Positions 8,200 to 18,229 of a DNA stretch of 64,000 bases are shown here, piece by piece; positions within the stretch are counted from its first letter, which is position 1, and each line of letters opens with the position of its first letter. The translations under genes and the position numbers were made by a program. The DNA comes from Hyphomicrobiaceae bacterium (GTDB lineage Bacteria; Pseudomonadota; Alphaproteobacteria; Rhizobiales; Hyphomicrobiaceae), in contig JANYHF010000059.1 of assembly GCA_025359185.1 (NCBI GenBank), positions 42,091 to 106,090 on the forward strand, written 5' to 3'. The notes beneath the pieces are model-generated. The model was not told where the DNA came from and made no database searches. It worked only from the letters and a program-made list of their open reading frames with translations.

Positions 8200-8664
8200 A
8201 TGGACCTAGGTGATCTCATTAAGCCCGATGCCGTGATCGCGAATTTGCGCGCGCGTAGCAAAAAGGCTTTGCTTCCCGAAATCGCATTGCGCGCTGGCGA
8301 GCTGTTGAAAATTGACGGCGCTTTGATCCAGGAAGCGATCTGGCGGCGCGAGATGCTCTCCTCGACCAGCATTGGCCGGGGCATCGCCATTCCGCACGCC
8401 CGGATGCCGCAGGTGGAGCATATGTTCGGCATGTTCGCGCGTTTAGAACAACCGATTGATTTCGAAGCCATGGACGCCCAGCCGGTCGATCTGGTGTTTT
8501 TGTTGTTGGCCCCGGAGCAGGCGGGTGCCGACCACCTGCAGGCGCTGGCCCGGGTGTCGCGGCTGATGCGGGACCCGGCGACACTTGAGCGCTTGCGCGG
8601 TAGCCGCACCCGTACCGCCATGTACGCCGTGCTGACCGAGCCTTCGACGTCCAACGCCGCGTGA
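8200..8664 (+). CDS. ptsN: PTS IIA-like nitrogen regulatory protein PtsN
   Basis: A 154-residue EIIA-Ntr protein, the last phosphoacceptor of the nitrogen phosphotransferase chain (PtsP, NPr, PtsN), which regulates potassium transport and carbon/nitrogen balance. The phosphorylated histidine is H66 in GIAIPHARM. The start at 8200 gives the normal N-terminus MDLGDLIKPDAV; an AGGA lies a little far upstream. In many proteobacteria ptsN is next to rpoN and hpf, but here neither is present. PtsP is encoded 38 kb away; NPr is not in the window. An exporter gene begins 10 bases downstream. Confidence 0.9.
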   Translation: MDLGDLIKPDAVIANLRARSKKALLPEIALRAGELLKIDGALIQEAIWRREMLSSTSIGRGIAIPHARMPQVEHMFGMFARLEQPIDFEAMDAQPVDLVFLLLAPEQAGADHLQALARVSRLMRDPATLERLRGSRTRTAMYAVLTEPSTSNAA

Positions 8665-8674
8665 GCTGTCACAT

Positions 8675-9574
8675 ATGGCTGCCGAAACCAGCCGCACACT
8701 TGCCGCTCCGGGCCGCACCACGGGGACACTGTTGGTCACCGCCGCCGCCGTCCTGTGGAGCACGGGCGGACTGATTGTCAGGCTGCTGCCGGGCGTGGAC
8801 AGCTGGACGATTGTCTTTTGGCGCTCAGCGACGGCGTTCCTGTTTCTCTTTGTCCTGGGATTTGCGCTGGAGCGTGGCCGATTTCCGGCTGCCGTCTTAC
8901 GCATGGGCTTGCCCGGTCTCGTCATCGCGCTGTGTTACACGGTCGCCTCCGTTGGCCTGGTGGTCGCCCTGAAGCTGACGAGCGTCGCCGATGTGCTCAT
9001 TCTCATGAGCTGCGCGCCGTTGCTCGCCGCCATGCTCGGCCGGATTGTACTTGGCGAACGGCTGTCCGTGCTGGGTTGGACAGCACTGGCCATTTCCGTC
9101 GCAGGCGCTGGCGTCATGGTCTCCGACAGTTATGCGCGCGGTAATCTCGCAGGCGATCTGGTCGCGCTGGCGATGGCGTGCGCGCTGGCGATCGCAACCG
9201 TCACCTTCCGGCGGCACCGCGACGTCAGCCTGATCCCGGGCGTGTGCCTGGCCGCGCTGCTCGCGACACTGCTGGTGCTGCCGTTCGCCAAACCCTGGCC
9301 GCTGCCGTTGCGCGAGGCCGGGATGCTGACGTTTTTCGGCGCTGGGCAATTGGGCCTTGGGCTCGCCATGTTCGCGTCGGGCGCGCGGCTGATTCCTGCG
9401 GCACAGACTGCGATGCTTGGCGTGCTGGAGCCGGTCATCGGCCCCGTCTGGGTGTGGCTGGTGCTCGGCGAACAGCCCAGCCCCATGGGGATGGCCGGCG
9501 GCGCCGTTGTGCTGGCGGCGCTGATGCTATTTGCGCTTGCAGGGCTCTGGGACAAGGCGGGCAAATCAGATTAA
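8675..9574 (+). CDS. EamA/DMT family transporter
   Basis: A 299-residue inner-membrane protein with about ten hydrophobic segments arranged as two EamA halves (roughly 17-150 and 160-290). Conserved family patterns include WSTGGLIVRLL at the first helix, LTSVADVLILMSCAPLLAA, and LGVLEPVIGPVWVWLVLGE near the C-terminus. DMT carriers export amino acids or other metabolites; the substrate cannot be inferred. It starts 10 bases after ptsN and ends just before rfbC, so the three may be co-transcribed. Confidence 0.88.
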   Translation: MAAETSRTLAAPGRTTGTLLVTAAAVLWSTGGLIVRLLPGVDSWTIVFWRSATAFLFLFVLGFALERGRFPAAVLRMGLPGLVIALCYTVASVGLVVALKLTSVADVLILMSCAPLLAAMLGRIVLGERLSVLGWTALAISVAGAGVMVSDSYARGNLAGDLVALAMACALAIATVTFRRHRDVSLIPGVCLAALLATLLVLPFAKPWPLPLREAGMLTFFGAGQLGLGLAMFASGARLIPAAQTAMLGVLEPVIGPVWVWLVLGEQPSPMGMAGGAVVLAALMLFALAGLWDKAGKSD

Positions 9575-9629
9575 GTCAATGACGGGTGTGTTGCGTGACG
9601 TTGGGCTGAACAAGCAGGAGCGCGAGAAG

Positions 9630-10193
9630 GTGCAGGTCGAACGGCTTGACATTCCGGACGTGGTCGCCATCACGCCGAAGCGGATCGGCGACACACGCGG
9701 TTTTTTCGCCGAGGTGTTCCGGCGCGACGCGTTCGCTGAGATCTGTCGTGGTGCCGATTTCGTGCAGGACAACCATTCGCGCTCGGCTGAGATGGGCACC
9801 ATCCGTGGGCTGCATTTTCAGGCGCCGCCGTTCGCGCAGGCCAAACTCGTGCGTGTGGTGCGCGGCGCCATTCTCGATGTGGCAGTAGACATTCGCACCA
9901 GTTCGCCTACCTACGGCCGCCATGTGACACGGATGCTGAGCGCGGACAACGGCACGCAGCTGTTCGTGCCCGCCGGTTTCGCGCATGGCTTCTGCACGCT
10001 CGAACCTGGAACTGAGATAGACTACAAAGTGAGCAACTATTACAGCGCTGCTCACGATCGCGGGCTGGCCTGGGACGATCCCGCGCTTGGTATTGCTTGG
10101 CCTGTGACGCACGAGAAAGCTGTACTCTCGGCGAAAGACCGCGCACATCTTAAATTGGCGGAATTGCCAGCCTGTTTCACCTACCGCGCCTGA
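9630..10193 (+). CDS. rfbC: dTDP-4-dehydrorhamnose 3,5-epimerase
   Basis: Cupin-fold epimerase of dTDP-L-rhamnose synthesis. It shows [18 protein letters not shown] with the catalytic histidine region, TIRGLHFQ, and VPAGFAHGF. The GTG at 9630 has AGGAG at 9616-9620 at good spacing and gives 187 residues, the normal size; the frame is also open from an ATG at 9579, 5 bases after the previous stop. It is followed 10 bases later by rfbB. Confidence 0.93.
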   Translation: MQVERLDIPDVVAITPKRIGDTRGFFAEVFRRDAFAEICRGADFVQDNHSRSAEMGTIRGLHFQAPPFAQAKLVRVVRGAILDVAVDIRTSSPTYGRHVTRMLSADNGTQLFVPAGFAHGFCTLEPGTEIDYKVSNYYSAAHDRGLAWDDPALGIAWPVTHEKAVLSAKDRAHLKLAELPACFTYRA

Positions 10194-10203
10194 GGAGATC
10201 GCA

Positions 10204-11265
10204 ATGCGCATCATCGTCACCGGCGGGGCTGGGTTCATCGGCTCGGCACTCTGCCGTCATTTGATCGCGGCGACCGGCCACGACATCCTCAACATCGACA
10301 AGCTCACCTATGCGGGTACACTGACGTCCTTGCGTGATGTGGCGGCGGACCCGCGCTACCGGTTCGTTGAGGCTGACATCTGCGACCGCGCCCGCATGGC
10401 CGGGCTGTTCGCAGAGTTCCGCCCCGACGGCGCAATGCATTTGGCCGCCGAGAGCCATGTTGACCGCTCCATTGCCAGCTCCGCCGCCTTCATCGAAACC
10501 AATATCATTGGTACACACTCTTTGCTGGAGGCGGCCCGCGGCTATTGGCAAGGGCTAGCGGGCGAGGCGAAGACGCGCTTCCGGTTTCTGGCGGTGTCCA
10601 CGGATGAAGTCTACGGATCGCTCGGCGAAACCGGGCTGTTCGAAGAAACGACGGCCTACGATCCGCGCTCGCCCTACTCGGCCAGCAAGGCGTCCTCCGA
10701 TCACCTCGTATCGGCCTGGCATCACACTTATGGCTTGCCCGTGCTGATCTCCAACTGCTCGAACAACTACGGCCCTTATCACTTCCCCGAAAAGCTCATT
10801 CCCCTGACGATTCTTAATGCCGTGGCAGGCAAGCTGCTGCCGGTCTACGGCAAGGGTCTCAATGTGCGCGACTGGCTCTACGTCGATGACCACGCGCGGG
10901 CCTTGCTGGCGATCCTGGAAAAGGGGCGGGTGGGCGAAACCTACAATGTCGGCGGCCGCAACGAGCGCACGAACATCGACGTCGTCCGCCGCATTTGCAG
11001 CATTCTCGACCGGCTGTCGCCAAAAGGCGGGCCGCATGATCGTCTGATTACGTATGTTATGGATCGGCCCGGCCATGACGCGCGCTATGCCATCGACGCC
11101 AGCAAACTCGAAGGCGAACTGGGCTGGCGGGCTGCCGAGAGTTTCGACACCGGCATCGAGAAAACCGTCGCCTGGTATCTCGCCAATGAGTGGTGGTGGC
11201 GCCCGTTGCGCGAAAAAGTGTATAGTGGTGAGCGGCTGGGGCTGGAGGCGGAAAAAACAGTATGA
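10204..11265 (+). CDS. rfbB: dTDP-glucose 4,6-dehydratase
   Basis: Extended short-chain dehydrogenase converting dTDP-glucose to dTDP-4-keto-6-deoxyglucose. Visible are the NAD motif GGAGFIGS at residues 7-14, the catalytic T133-D134-E135 in STDEVYG, and the YxxxK pair Y158/K162 in YSASK. At 353 residues it is full length. GAGGAG stands just before the ATG. It is the second gene of the rfbC-rfbB-rfbA cluster. Confidence 0.96.
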   Translation: MRIIVTGGAGFIGSALCRHLIAATGHDILNIDKLTYAGTLTSLRDVAADPRYRFVEADICDRARMAGLFAEFRPDGAMHLAAESHVDRSIASSAAFIETNIIGTHSLLEAARGYWQGLAGEAKTRFRFLAVSTDEVYGSLGETGLFEETTAYDPRSPYSASKASSDHLVSAWHHTYGLPVLISNCSNNYGPYHFPEKLIPLTILNAVAGKLLPVYGKGLNVRDWLYVDDHARALLAILEKGRVGETYNVGGRNERTNIDVVRRICSILDRLSPKGGPHDRLITYVMDRPGHDARYAIDASKLEGELGWRAAESFDTGIEKTVAWYLANEWWWRPLREKVYSGERLGLEAEKTV

Positions 11266-11417
11266 GTGATCGTCGTCCTGTGCGCGACGCAGCGCTACTT
11301 CAACGGTGCGCCGCAGACATGGGATCTTCCATCCGTATAACTTGTATCGTACAGCAATGGCTGAGCCAAGATCCCGGATCAGCCTTGCAGGATGACAGCT
11401 GACGTGGGGGCAAAGTC

Positions 11418-12290
11418 ATGAAGGGCATCATCCTTGCAGGAGGCAGCGGCAGCCGTCTTCATCCGCTGACACTGATCACGTCCAAGCAGCTGTTGCCGAT
11501 CTACGACAAGCCGATGATCTATTATCCGTTGTCGGCGCTGATGCTGGCGGGCATCACGGATATCCTGATCATCTCGACACCCCGTGATTTGCCGAATTTC
11601 GAGAGGCTGCTGGGCACCGGCAAGCAATGGGGGCTCACGCTTTCGTACGCCGAGCAGCCGAGCCCCGATGGGCTGGCGCAGGCCTTCATCATCGGCGAGA
11701 GTTTTGTGCGCGGGGAGAAGTCGTGCCTGATTCTGGGAGATAATTTGTTCTACGGTCACGGCCTGAGCGAGGTCTTGCAGCGCGCGGCGGCTCTGCGCGA
11801 CGGAGCTACCGTGTTCGGTTATCGCGTCGAGGACCCGCAGCGCTACGGCGTTGTCGCTTTTGACGGGGAGGCCCGCGCAACCTCGATCGAAGAAAAGCCG
11901 GCGGCGCCGAAATCCAACTGGGCCGTCATCGGATTATATTTCTATGACGAGGAGGTGGTGGACATCGCCAAGAACCTCGCGCCTTCGCCGCGCGGCGAAC
12001 TGGAAATCACCGATGTCAACCGTATCTACCTGGAACGGTGTAAGCTGACGGTCGAGCGGCTGGGGCGCGGCTTTGCCTGGTTCGATGCCGGGACACACGC
12101 GTCGCTGCTGGAAGCGAGCGAGTTCGTGAAGGTGCTGCAAACCCGGCAAGGCCAGATGATCGCCAGCCCTGAAGAAATCGCTTACGCACAGAAGTTCATC
12201 GGCCGCGAGGAACTGGCGGCGGCAGCTAAGGCGCTGGGGAAGAGCGACTACGGGCGGTATCTGGAGAGGCTGCTGAGCGAGGCGATGTAG
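11418..12290 (+). CDS. rfbA: glucose-1-phosphate thymidylyltransferase
   Basis: Makes dTDP-glucose from dTTP and glucose 1-phosphate. The N-terminal nucleotide-binding signature [13 protein letters not shown], the [17 protein letters not shown] motif and LGDNLFYG are all present; at 290 residues it is full length. It lies 152 bases after rfbB; that gap contains no gene. rfbD, needed for the final reduction to dTDP-rhamnose, is not in this cluster or elsewhere in the window. Confidence 0.96.
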   Translation: MKGIILAGGSGSRLHPLTLITSKQLLPIYDKPMIYYPLSALMLAGITDILIISTPRDLPNFERLLGTGKQWGLTLSYAEQPSPDGLAQAFIIGESFVRGEKSCLILGDNLFYGHGLSEVLQRAAALRDGATVFGYRVEDPQRYGVVAFDGEARATSIEEKPAAPKSNWAVIGLYFYDEEVVDIAKNLAPSPRGELEITDVNRIYLERCKLTVERLGRGFAWFDAGTHASLLEASEFVKVLQTRQGQMIASPEEIAYAQKFIGREELAAAAKALGKSDYGRYLERLLSEAM

Positions 12291-12639
12291 CTCATCGCCA
12301 AAAGGCGGCTACGGATTATTCACCGTCATGGGGTAGGCTGCCGGTATCGTCCTGCCCGTCCACCGCTGCCATGTTTCGCATTGCCGCGTGATGACAGAAA
12401 GGTTGCTCTGGCCAACCGCATCGATGCGATCCGCGAGCGCGGAGCAAGGTAAACGCGGGCGGTTCATGGCCAGAGCCGCGCCGTTAAGATTAACCGCCCT
12501 CCGATCGCCGGGAATCGTCCGGAATGATACATGGATGAACCGGAACCATCACTCTAGGAGCAGGAATGAACGCTTCCTGAGCGCCCGTGACCACGCTATA
12601 GTTGGTTAATCCAGACCCAACCGGCAACAAGGTCACCCC
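12291..12639. other. gap between rfbA and aminotransferase
   Basis: The 349 bases contain no supported gene. One 8-bp inverted repeat is present, GGGCGGTT at 12457-12464 with AACCGCCC at 12492-12499, which could be an operator or hairpin. The promoter of the aminotransferase is probably within the last 100 bases but cannot be assigned. Confidence 0.4.
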
Positions 12640-14055
12640 ATGGACAAGTCATCGATCCCCAACTACCCGCTTGAAGATCTCGACCGCGAAACGCTGTTCC
12701 ATCCCAACACGTCCATTGCCGATCACCTCAAGAAGGGCCCCTTCATCGCCGCCCAAGGCAAGGGTGTGCGGATCATCGACCACAAGGGCAAGGACATCAT
12801 CGATTGCAGCGCCGGCCTATGGTGCGTGAACATTGGATACGGCCGCAAGGAGCTGGGCGAAGCGGCGAAAAAATCGGTCAACGAACTGGCCTATTATCAT
12901 TTGTTCGGTGGCGCCTCCAACGAGCCGATCATTCGTCTGGCCGAGCGCGTGCTCCAGCTCTTCCACAATAAGGCGAACGCGCCGCATTTGAGCAAGGTGT
13001 TCTTCGGCTGCTCAGGCTCGGACGCCAACGACACCAACTACAAGCTCGCCCGCTATTACAATAATCTCCGTGGGCTGCCGAAAAAGAAGAAATTTATTTC
13101 GCGGTTGGGAGGCTATCATGGCCTCACCTACGCCGCCGCCAGCCTCACCGGCATCCCTGCCTACCACAAAGCCTGGGACCTGCCGATGGAAGGCGTCATC
13201 CATACGTCGTGCCCGCATTATTACCGCTTCTCTAATCCTGGCGAGAGCGAAGATGCCTTCTGCACACGCATGATCGCCGAGATAGAGGGCATCATCGCGC
13301 GCGAGGGCGCGGACACCATTGCCGCTTTCATCGCCGAGCCGATCATGGGCACGGGCGGCGTGCTAATGCCACCCAAAGGCTATTTTGAGAAGCTGCAACC
13401 TATCCTGGCCAAACACGATATTCTCTTCATCGTCGATGAAGTCATCACCGGCTTCGGTCGCACCGGCCATTGGTTCGCGACCGGCGGCATGAACTTGAAG
13501 CCCGACATCGTGACGCTGGCCAAGGGCATAACATCCGCCTACTTCCCGGTTTCGGCCTCAGTGATTTCAGAAAAGATCTGGAACGTATTGAAGGACGAAA
13601 GCCCCAATTATGGGCCGGTTATGCATGGTTTCACCTATTCCGGCCATCCGATGGGCGGCAACATAGGGCTCGCCAATCTGCGCATCATGGAAGACGAGCG
13701 GATGGTGGAGAACGGCGCCGAAGTAGGCCCATATCTGCTGAAAGCCTTGCGTGAACGGATCGGCGGCAACCCGTATGTGGGTGACGTGCGCGGTACAGGC
13801 ATGATCATGGCGGCCGAGTTCGTCGCCGACAAGACAACGCGGCGGCTGTTTGATCCGAAGTCAGGCGTGCACAGAATGGTGTCGGCCAAGGCGCTGGAGA
13901 TGGGCCTGCTCAGCCGTGCGCTGCCCTTCATCGAAGTGTGCTCGTTCTCGCCGCCGCTGATCATGACGCGAGCGGAGGCGGACGAAGCCGTTGGCCGCTT
14001 CGGCCGGGCCCTGGATGCGGTTACGCCGGAGCTGGAGCGGCTGGCGGGAGCGTGA
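12640..14055 (+). CDS. class III (omega) aminotransferase
   Basis: A 471-residue PLP enzyme of the beta-alanine/omega-amino acid:pyruvate transaminase type. The PLP lysine is K295 in [19 protein letters not shown] carries the aspartate that pairs with the cofactor nitrogen, and CSGSDAND is the phosphate-binding loop. Relatives use amines, putrescine or omega-amino acids as donors, with pyruvate as acceptor. The start at 12640 gives the usual N-terminus. Convergent with serA; a strong hairpin separates them. Confidence 0.9.
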   Translation: MDKSSIPNYPLEDLDRETLFHPNTSIADHLKKGPFIAAQGKGVRIIDHKGKDIIDCSAGLWCVNIGYGRKELGEAAKKSVNELAYYHLFGGASNEPIIRLAERVLQLFHNKANAPHLSKVFFGCSGSDANDTNYKLARYYNNLRGLPKKKKFISRLGGYHGLTYAAASLTGIPAYHKAWDLPMEGVIHTSCPHYYRFSNPGESEDAFCTRMIAEIEGIIAREGADTIAAFIAEPIMGTGGVLMPPKGYFEKLQPILAKHDILFIVDEVITGFGRTGHWFATGGMNLKPDIVTLAKGITSAYFPVSASVISEKIWNVLKDESPNYGPVMHGFTYSGHPMGGNIGLANLRIMEDERMVENGAEVGPYLLKALRERIGGNPYVGDVRGTGMIMAAEFVADKTTRRLFDPKSGVHRMVSAKALEMGLLSRALPFIEVCSFSPPLIMTRAEADEAVGRFGRALDAVTPELERLAGA

Positions 14056-14072
14056 TGGTGCGGTGGGGACTG

Positions 14073-14101
14073 GGTGTCAGGCACCGCTGGTGCCTGACAC
14101 C
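14073..14101. repeat. GTGTCAGGCACC hairpin, copy 1 (possible bidirectional terminator)
   Basis: Perfect 13-bp stem GGTGTCAGGCACC / GGTGCCTGACACC with a 3-base loop, between the convergent aminotransferase and serA genes. There is no U tract on either side. The same palindrome recurs at 18.2 and 31.9 kb, so it is a dispersed repeat that may also end transcripts. Confidence 0.8.
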
Positions 14102-14116
14102 GGGTCAGCCGCTGGC

Positions 14117-15697
14117 CTAAAACACCAGCCGTTCCACCCTCTTCACATGCGGCAACGCCTTCACGTCGGACAGCACTTTGTCCGACACCGGATCATCCAC
14201 CTCGGCGAGCGCGATGGCTTCGCCGCCGGGGCGGTTGCGGCCGAGACTGAAGGCTGCGATGTTGACGCCCGCTGCGCCCAGCAATGAGCCCAAAGCACCA
14301 ATATATCCTGGCTTATCGGCGTTCTGCGTGTACAGCATATGTGCCCCGATCTCGGCTTCAAGATTAATGCCATCGAGCTGGATCAGCCGCCCGCGGCCAT
14401 CCGAAAACACCGTGCCCGCCACCGATCGCTCGCCAGCCTCGCTGAGCACCCGCACCCGCATATACGATCCGTACGCGCCCTGCTGCGCGCGGGTCGACTC
14501 GTTGATGGTGATGCCACGCTCCTTGGCGATGACCGGCGCCGAGACCATGTTGGCGCCCTCCAGCACATGCCCAAGCACGCCCGCCAGCGCCGCCGACGTC
14601 AACGCCCGCGTGTTCATGCTGGCGACTTCGCCGGTGTATTCGATGCCGATCTCCTTCAACCCCGAATGCGTGACCTGGCCGCAGAATGACCCGAGCTGCT
14701 CGGCCAGTTTCACAAACGGGCGCAAGCGTGGTGCTTCATCGGCTGAAATCGACGGGAAGTTGAGGGCGTTGGTGATCGCGCCGGTGGTGAGATAGTCCGA
14801 CATCTGCTCGGCGACCTGCACGGCAACGTTTTCCTGGGCCTCCACCGTGGACGCGCCCAAATGAGGTGTACACACCACGTTCTCGTAACCGAACAGGGGA
14901 TGTGTTTTGGCAGGCTCCTCTGCAAACACGTCGAGCCCCGCGCCAGCGATATGGCCGCTGTCCAATCCCGCTTTCAGCGCCACCTCGTCCACCAGACCGC
15001 CGCGCGCGCAGTTGATAATCCGCACGCCCATCTTCATTTTCGCGATGGCCTTAGCGTCGATGATGTTACGTGTCTTCTCGATGAGAGGCGTATGCAGCGT
15101 AATGAAGTCAGCACGCCGGAACAGCTCATCCAGTTCCACTTTCTCAACGCCCAGCCGCTGCGCCCGGTCTGCCGTCAGGAACGGATCGTACGCGACGACG
15201 CGCATCTTCAGGCCAACGGCACGATCGGCGACAATCGATCCGATATTGCCGCAACCTATGATGCCCAGCGTCTTGCCCGTGATCTCGACACCCAGAAACC
15301 GCGACTTCTCCCATTTGCCGGCGTGGGTTGAACGGTCGGCGGCCGGGATCTGCCGGGCGAGGGCGAGCACCATCGTGATGGCGTGCTCGGCGGTGGTGAT
15401 GGAATTGCCAAACGGCGTGTTCATCACAATGACGCCCTTGGCGGTGGCTGCCTTGATATCGATGTTGTCGACACCAATCCCCGCCCTGCCAATGACCTTG
15501 AGCTTGCCCGCCGCCGCGATCAGTTTGTCGGTCGCCTTCGTCGCCGAGCGCACGGCAAGACCGTCATACTGCGGAATGATTGCCAGCAACTCGTCTTTGC
15601 TCAGCCCCGTCTTCACGTCGGCCGCAATGCCGCGCTCCTTGAAGACAGCGACGGCCTGAGCAGAGAGTTCGTCGGCAATGAGAACGCGCGGTGCCAT
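14117..15697 (-). CDS. serA: D-3-phosphoglycerate dehydrogenase
   Basis: First step of serine synthesis. The 526-residue long form has the NAD loop G148-C-G-N-I-G153 and the catalytic set R232 (CARGG), E261 and H279 (TPHLGAST), then an intervening domain and a C-terminal ACT domain for serine feedback (residues about 450-526). The frame is open to 15739, but the ATG at 15697 gives the conserved MAPRVLIADE. A GAAGGGA stands upstream. It follows serC by 84 bases in the same direction, so the two probably form an operon controlled by the serC leader. Confidence 0.96.
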   Translation of the reverse strand: MAPRVLIADELSAQAVAVFKERGIAADVKTGLSKDELLAIIPQYDGLAVRSATKATDKLIAAAGKLKVIGRAGIGVDNIDIKAATAKGVIVMNTPFGNSITTAEHAITMVLALARQIPAADRSTHAGKWEKSRFLGVEITGKTLGIIGCGNIGSIVADRAVGLKMRVVAYDPFLTADRAQRLGVEKVELDELFRRADFITLHTPLIEKTRNIIDAKAIAKMKMGVRIINCARGGLVDEVALKAGLDSGHIAGAGLDVFAEEPAKTHPLFGYENVVCTPHLGASTVEAQENVAVQVAEQMSDYLTTGAITNALNFPSISADEAPRLRPFVKLAEQLGSFCGQVTHSGLKEIGIEYTGEVASMNTRALTSAALAGVLGHVLEGANMVSAPVIAKERGITINESTRAQQGAYGSYMRVRVLSEAGERSVAGTVFSDGRGRLIQLDGINLEAEIGAHMLYTQNADKPGYIGALGSLLGAAGVNIAAFSLGRNRPGGEAIALAEVDDPVSDKVLSDVKALPHVKRVERLVF

Positions 15698-15781
15698 GGT
15701 TTGAGAGTCCCTTCGGAGAAATCGTTGAGTAGGCGGCAAGTAGAAGGCTGCGGGGCGCAGGCAGTAAGGCAGGCTCCTGCG

Positions 15782-16963
15782 TTACGGCCTTGCCGCTGCC
15801 TGTTCCCTGTCGCCAGCTGCCGTGCATTGCGCATACGCCCAGTCGAGCCAGGGCAGCAGCGCTTCGATATCGGAAGTTTCCACCGTCGAGCCCGCCCAGA
15901 TTCGCAGGCCCGGCGGCGCATCGCGGTAATGGCCGATGTCGTAAGCAACCTTCTCGGATTCGAGCAGGGCACAGAGCTTTTTCGAGACTGCCGCCTGGCC
16001 GTCCACGGACAATGCCGTCACCGCGGGATCTTTGAACTTGAGGCATACAGACGTGTTCGACACCGTTGCCGGGTTTATCGCGAGATCTGCAACCCACGAG
16101 GACTTCGCCACCCACGCCCGGATCGCAGCGGCGTTGGCGTCGGCGCGCGTAATCAGCGCCGTCTGCCCGCCCAATCCGTCCGCCCACGTCAGCGCATCGA
16201 GATAATCTTCCACGCACAGCATCGACGGCGTGTTGATGGTCTCGCCTTCGAAGATGCCTTCGATCAACTTGCCGCCCTTGGCCATGCGGAAGATCTTGGG
16301 CAGCGGCCACGGCGGATTGTAGGTGCTCAGACGTTCGGCCGCGCGTGGTGACAGGACGATGACGCCATGCTGCGCTTCGCCACCGACGGCCTTCTGCCAG
16401 GAATAGGTGGTCACGTCGCACTTGGCCCAGTCGATGGCTTGCGCAAACGCCGCCGACGTTGCATCGACGAAGGTGAGGCCTTGACGGGTCGCCGGAATCC
16501 AATCCCCGTCAGGCACCCGCACGCCCGACGTGGTGCCATTCCAAGTGAAAACAACGTCGCGCGAGAAATCAACGGTCGAGAGATCCGGCAGCGCCCCATA
16601 GGCGGCCTCGATCTCGCGCACATCCTTGAGTTTTAGTTCTTTTAGAACATCCGTTGCCCAGCCCTTGCCGAAGGCTTCCCACGCCAGCACATCAATGCCG
16701 CGTGCGCCCAGCATCGACCACATGGCGGCCTCGAAGGCGCCCGTATCCGACGCGGGCATGATGCCGATGCGGTAGTCCATTGGGATGCCAAGGATGGCGC
16801 GGGTCTTGTCGATCGCGAGCTTCAGGCGCGCCTTGCCCTCTTTGGAGCGATGCGAGCGGCCGGTCAGCGCGGATTCGAGGGATTTGGCAGTCCAGCCGGG
16901 GCGCTTGGCGCAGGGCCCGGAGGAGAAATTAGCGATGGCGGGTTTAAGCGTCGGCTTGGTCAT
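15782..16963 (-). CDS. serC: phosphoserine aminotransferase, alphaproteobacterial type
   Basis: Second step of serine synthesis (3-phosphohydroxypyruvate plus glutamate). The PLP lysine lies in [11 protein letters not shown] (about residue 191), with [13 protein letters not shown] and CVEDYLDAL as family marks; 393 residues. An in-frame GTG at 16972 is possible, but the ATG at 16963 has the AGGGTGG ribosome site just upstream, part of which is also paired in the leader structure. Confidence 0.95.
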   Translation of the reverse strand: MTKPTLKPAIANFSSGPCAKRPGWTAKSLESALTGRSHRSKEGKARLKLAIDKTRAILGIPMDYRIGIMPASDTGAFEAAMWSMLGARGIDVLAWEAFGKGWATDVLKELKLKDVREIEAAYGALPDLSTVDFSRDVVFTWNGTTSGVRVPDGDWIPATRQGLTFVDATSAAFAQAIDWAKCDVTTYSWQKAVGGEAQHGVIVLSPRAAERLSTYNPPWPLPKIFRMAKGGKLIEGIFEGETINTPSMLCVEDYLDALTWADGLGGQTALITRADANAAAIRAWVAKSSWVADLAINPATVSNTSVCLKFKDPAVTALSVDGQAAVSKKLCALLESEKVAYDIGHYRDAPPGLRIWAGSTVETSDIEALLPWLDWAYAQCTAAGDREQAAARP

Positions 16964-17035
16964 TGCGTCCACCCTTTCAGATGGTGAGCCCCTCGTTGGG
17001 GAGGGGTGGCCCGCTGCCGGAATTATGGTGCGTCG
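16964..17035 (-). ncRNA. structured leader of serC, resembles the alphaproteobacterial serC RNA motif
   Basis: Reading towards serC, CCCCTC-CCCAAC-GAGGGG makes a perfect 6-bp hairpin, and the flanking CCACCC can pair with GGGTGG just before the ATG. An alternative CACC/GGTG pairing also hides the same ribosome-binding site. A conserved RNA upstream of serC (the serC motif, a cis-regulatory element of alphaproteobacteria) is known; position and overlap with the ribosome site agree. I assign it by position and shape, not by a covariance model. Confidence 0.55.
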
Positions 17036-17176
17036 CGGTGATTGTCAAGAAAGCTGGGTGCCGGTCACGCGACCCACACACCGCGTGCACGCAAATGTGA
17101 CACAAAGGGCCTGCTGACGGCGCGCTCCGGGCAGCCTATATAGTGGGTTCGGCGCTACGGGATGCGGAGACTGTCG

Positions 17177-17494
17177 ATGCTTTTCATTCTGCGACTGTTC
17201 GGTGGCTGGTCCATCCTGGCAGCAGCCATCGCGCTTACTTACGACATCACTGCCGCGTACCAGACGGGCGCCAAGCTGGTGTTCGCTTCGCTCGGCAAGG
17301 ATTGGGAGGCCATTAGTCCGTCGTCGCTCAATGCACTGCAGACGGGCATTGAGCGGCACGTCGCCAGAGCCTTGTGGGACCCGCTGGTTCTGGGGATTTT
17401 GAAGACACCAGCCTTTGCGGCTTTCGCGGTCTTTGGTGTGCTGCTGTATATCCTCGGAATGCGCCGGAGCCGGACGAATATCTACGCCAACTAG
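17177..17494 (+). CDS. small two-helix membrane protein, conserved in alphaproteobacteria
   Basis: About 105 residues with one membrane segment near each end (roughly 5-23 and 78-97) and an amphipathic middle containing SPSSLNALQ and LWDP, ending RRSRTNIYAN. I recall the same layout and the ...NIFAN-type ending in rhizobial hypotheticals. Function unknown. The ATG at 17177 has GGAG at 17166-17169 with 7-base spacing; an ATG at 17162 is in frame but lacks one. It is divergent from serC and precedes msrA by 27 bases. Confidence 0.75.
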   Translation: MLFILRLFGGWSILAAAIALTYDITAAYQTGAKLVFASLGKDWEAISPSSLNALQTGIERHVARALWDPLVLGILKTPAFAAFAVFGVLLYILGMRRSRTNIYAN

Positions 17495-17521
17495 TCAACC
17501 CAAACTGAAGGAGCCCACGCC

Positions 17522-18187
17522 ATGCTATTGTCGCGGAATCAGACAGGTATGCCTGCCCAGGATCGCGCGCCGGCCGGCCGCCCCGATGCCTTGCCCACGG
17601 CCAGCCGTCACCACATCAGTGGAGCCGCCTTGAAGGGGCCATTTCCAGCAGGCTCGGAGCAAGTTATCTTCGGGCTCGGCTGCTTCTGGGGAGCGGAGCG
17701 CAAATTCTGGTCCTTGCCTGGCGTGATCATGACGGCAGTTGGCTATGCTGGCGGTTACACACCCAATGCCACGTATAAGGAGGTCTGCTCCGGCGCGACC
17801 GGCCACAACGAGGTGGTGCTGGTGACCTATGATCCCAAGCTGATCAGCGTTGACCAACTGTTGAAGGTGTTCTGGGAGAGCCATAATCCCACGCAAGGGA
17901 TGCGCCAAGGCAATGATATGGGCACGCAGTACCGCTCGGGCATTTATGTGACGACGGCGGAGCAGAAGGCTGCGGCGCTGGCGTCGAAGGCCGGATACAA
18001 CGCGGCGCTGGCGGCAAAAGGTCTCGGCGCGATCACAACGGAAATCCTTGACGCACCAGAGTTCTACTATGCCGAGGATTATCATCAGCAGTACCTTGCC
18101 AAGAATCCGGGCGGCTATTGCGGCCTTGGCGGCACGGGCGTGGTTTGCCAGATCGGCACGGGCGTAAGGGCGATGGCGGCGGAATGA
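17522..18187 (+). CDS. msrA: peptide-methionine (S)-S-oxide reductase
   Basis: Repairs oxidised methionine. The catalytic cysteine is C54 in [25 protein letters not shown] and the glycine/cysteine-rich C-terminus with resolving cysteines ([13 protein letters not shown]) follow. It has 221 residues. AAGGAG lies about 10 bases before the ATG at 17522. The first 40 residues are a non-conserved extension without an obvious signal sequence. Confidence 0.95.
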   Translation: MLLSRNQTGMPAQDRAPAGRPDALPTASRHHISGAALKGPFPAGSEQVIFGLGCFWGAERKFWSLPGVIMTAVGYAGGYTPNATYKEVCSGATGHNEVVLVTYDPKLISVDQLLKVFWESHNPTQGMRQGNDMGTQYRSGIYVTTAEQKAAALASKAGYNAALAAKGLGAITTEILDAPEFYYAEDYHQQYLAKNPGGYCGLGGTGVVCQIGTGVRAMAAE

Positions 18188-18202
18188 TTTCCTGGTGCCC
18201 TA

Positions 18203-18229
18203 GTGTCAGGCACCCGCGGTGCCTGACAC
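18203..18229. repeat. GTGTCAGGCACC hairpin, copy 2
   Basis: A 12-bp perfect stem GTGTCAGGCACC / GGTGCCTGACAC with loop CGC, between msrA and the convergent aminotransferase gene. The last codons and stop of that aminotransferase (18206-18230) lie inside the hairpin, so its C-terminus VSGTAGA is repeat-encoded. Confidence 0.8.
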
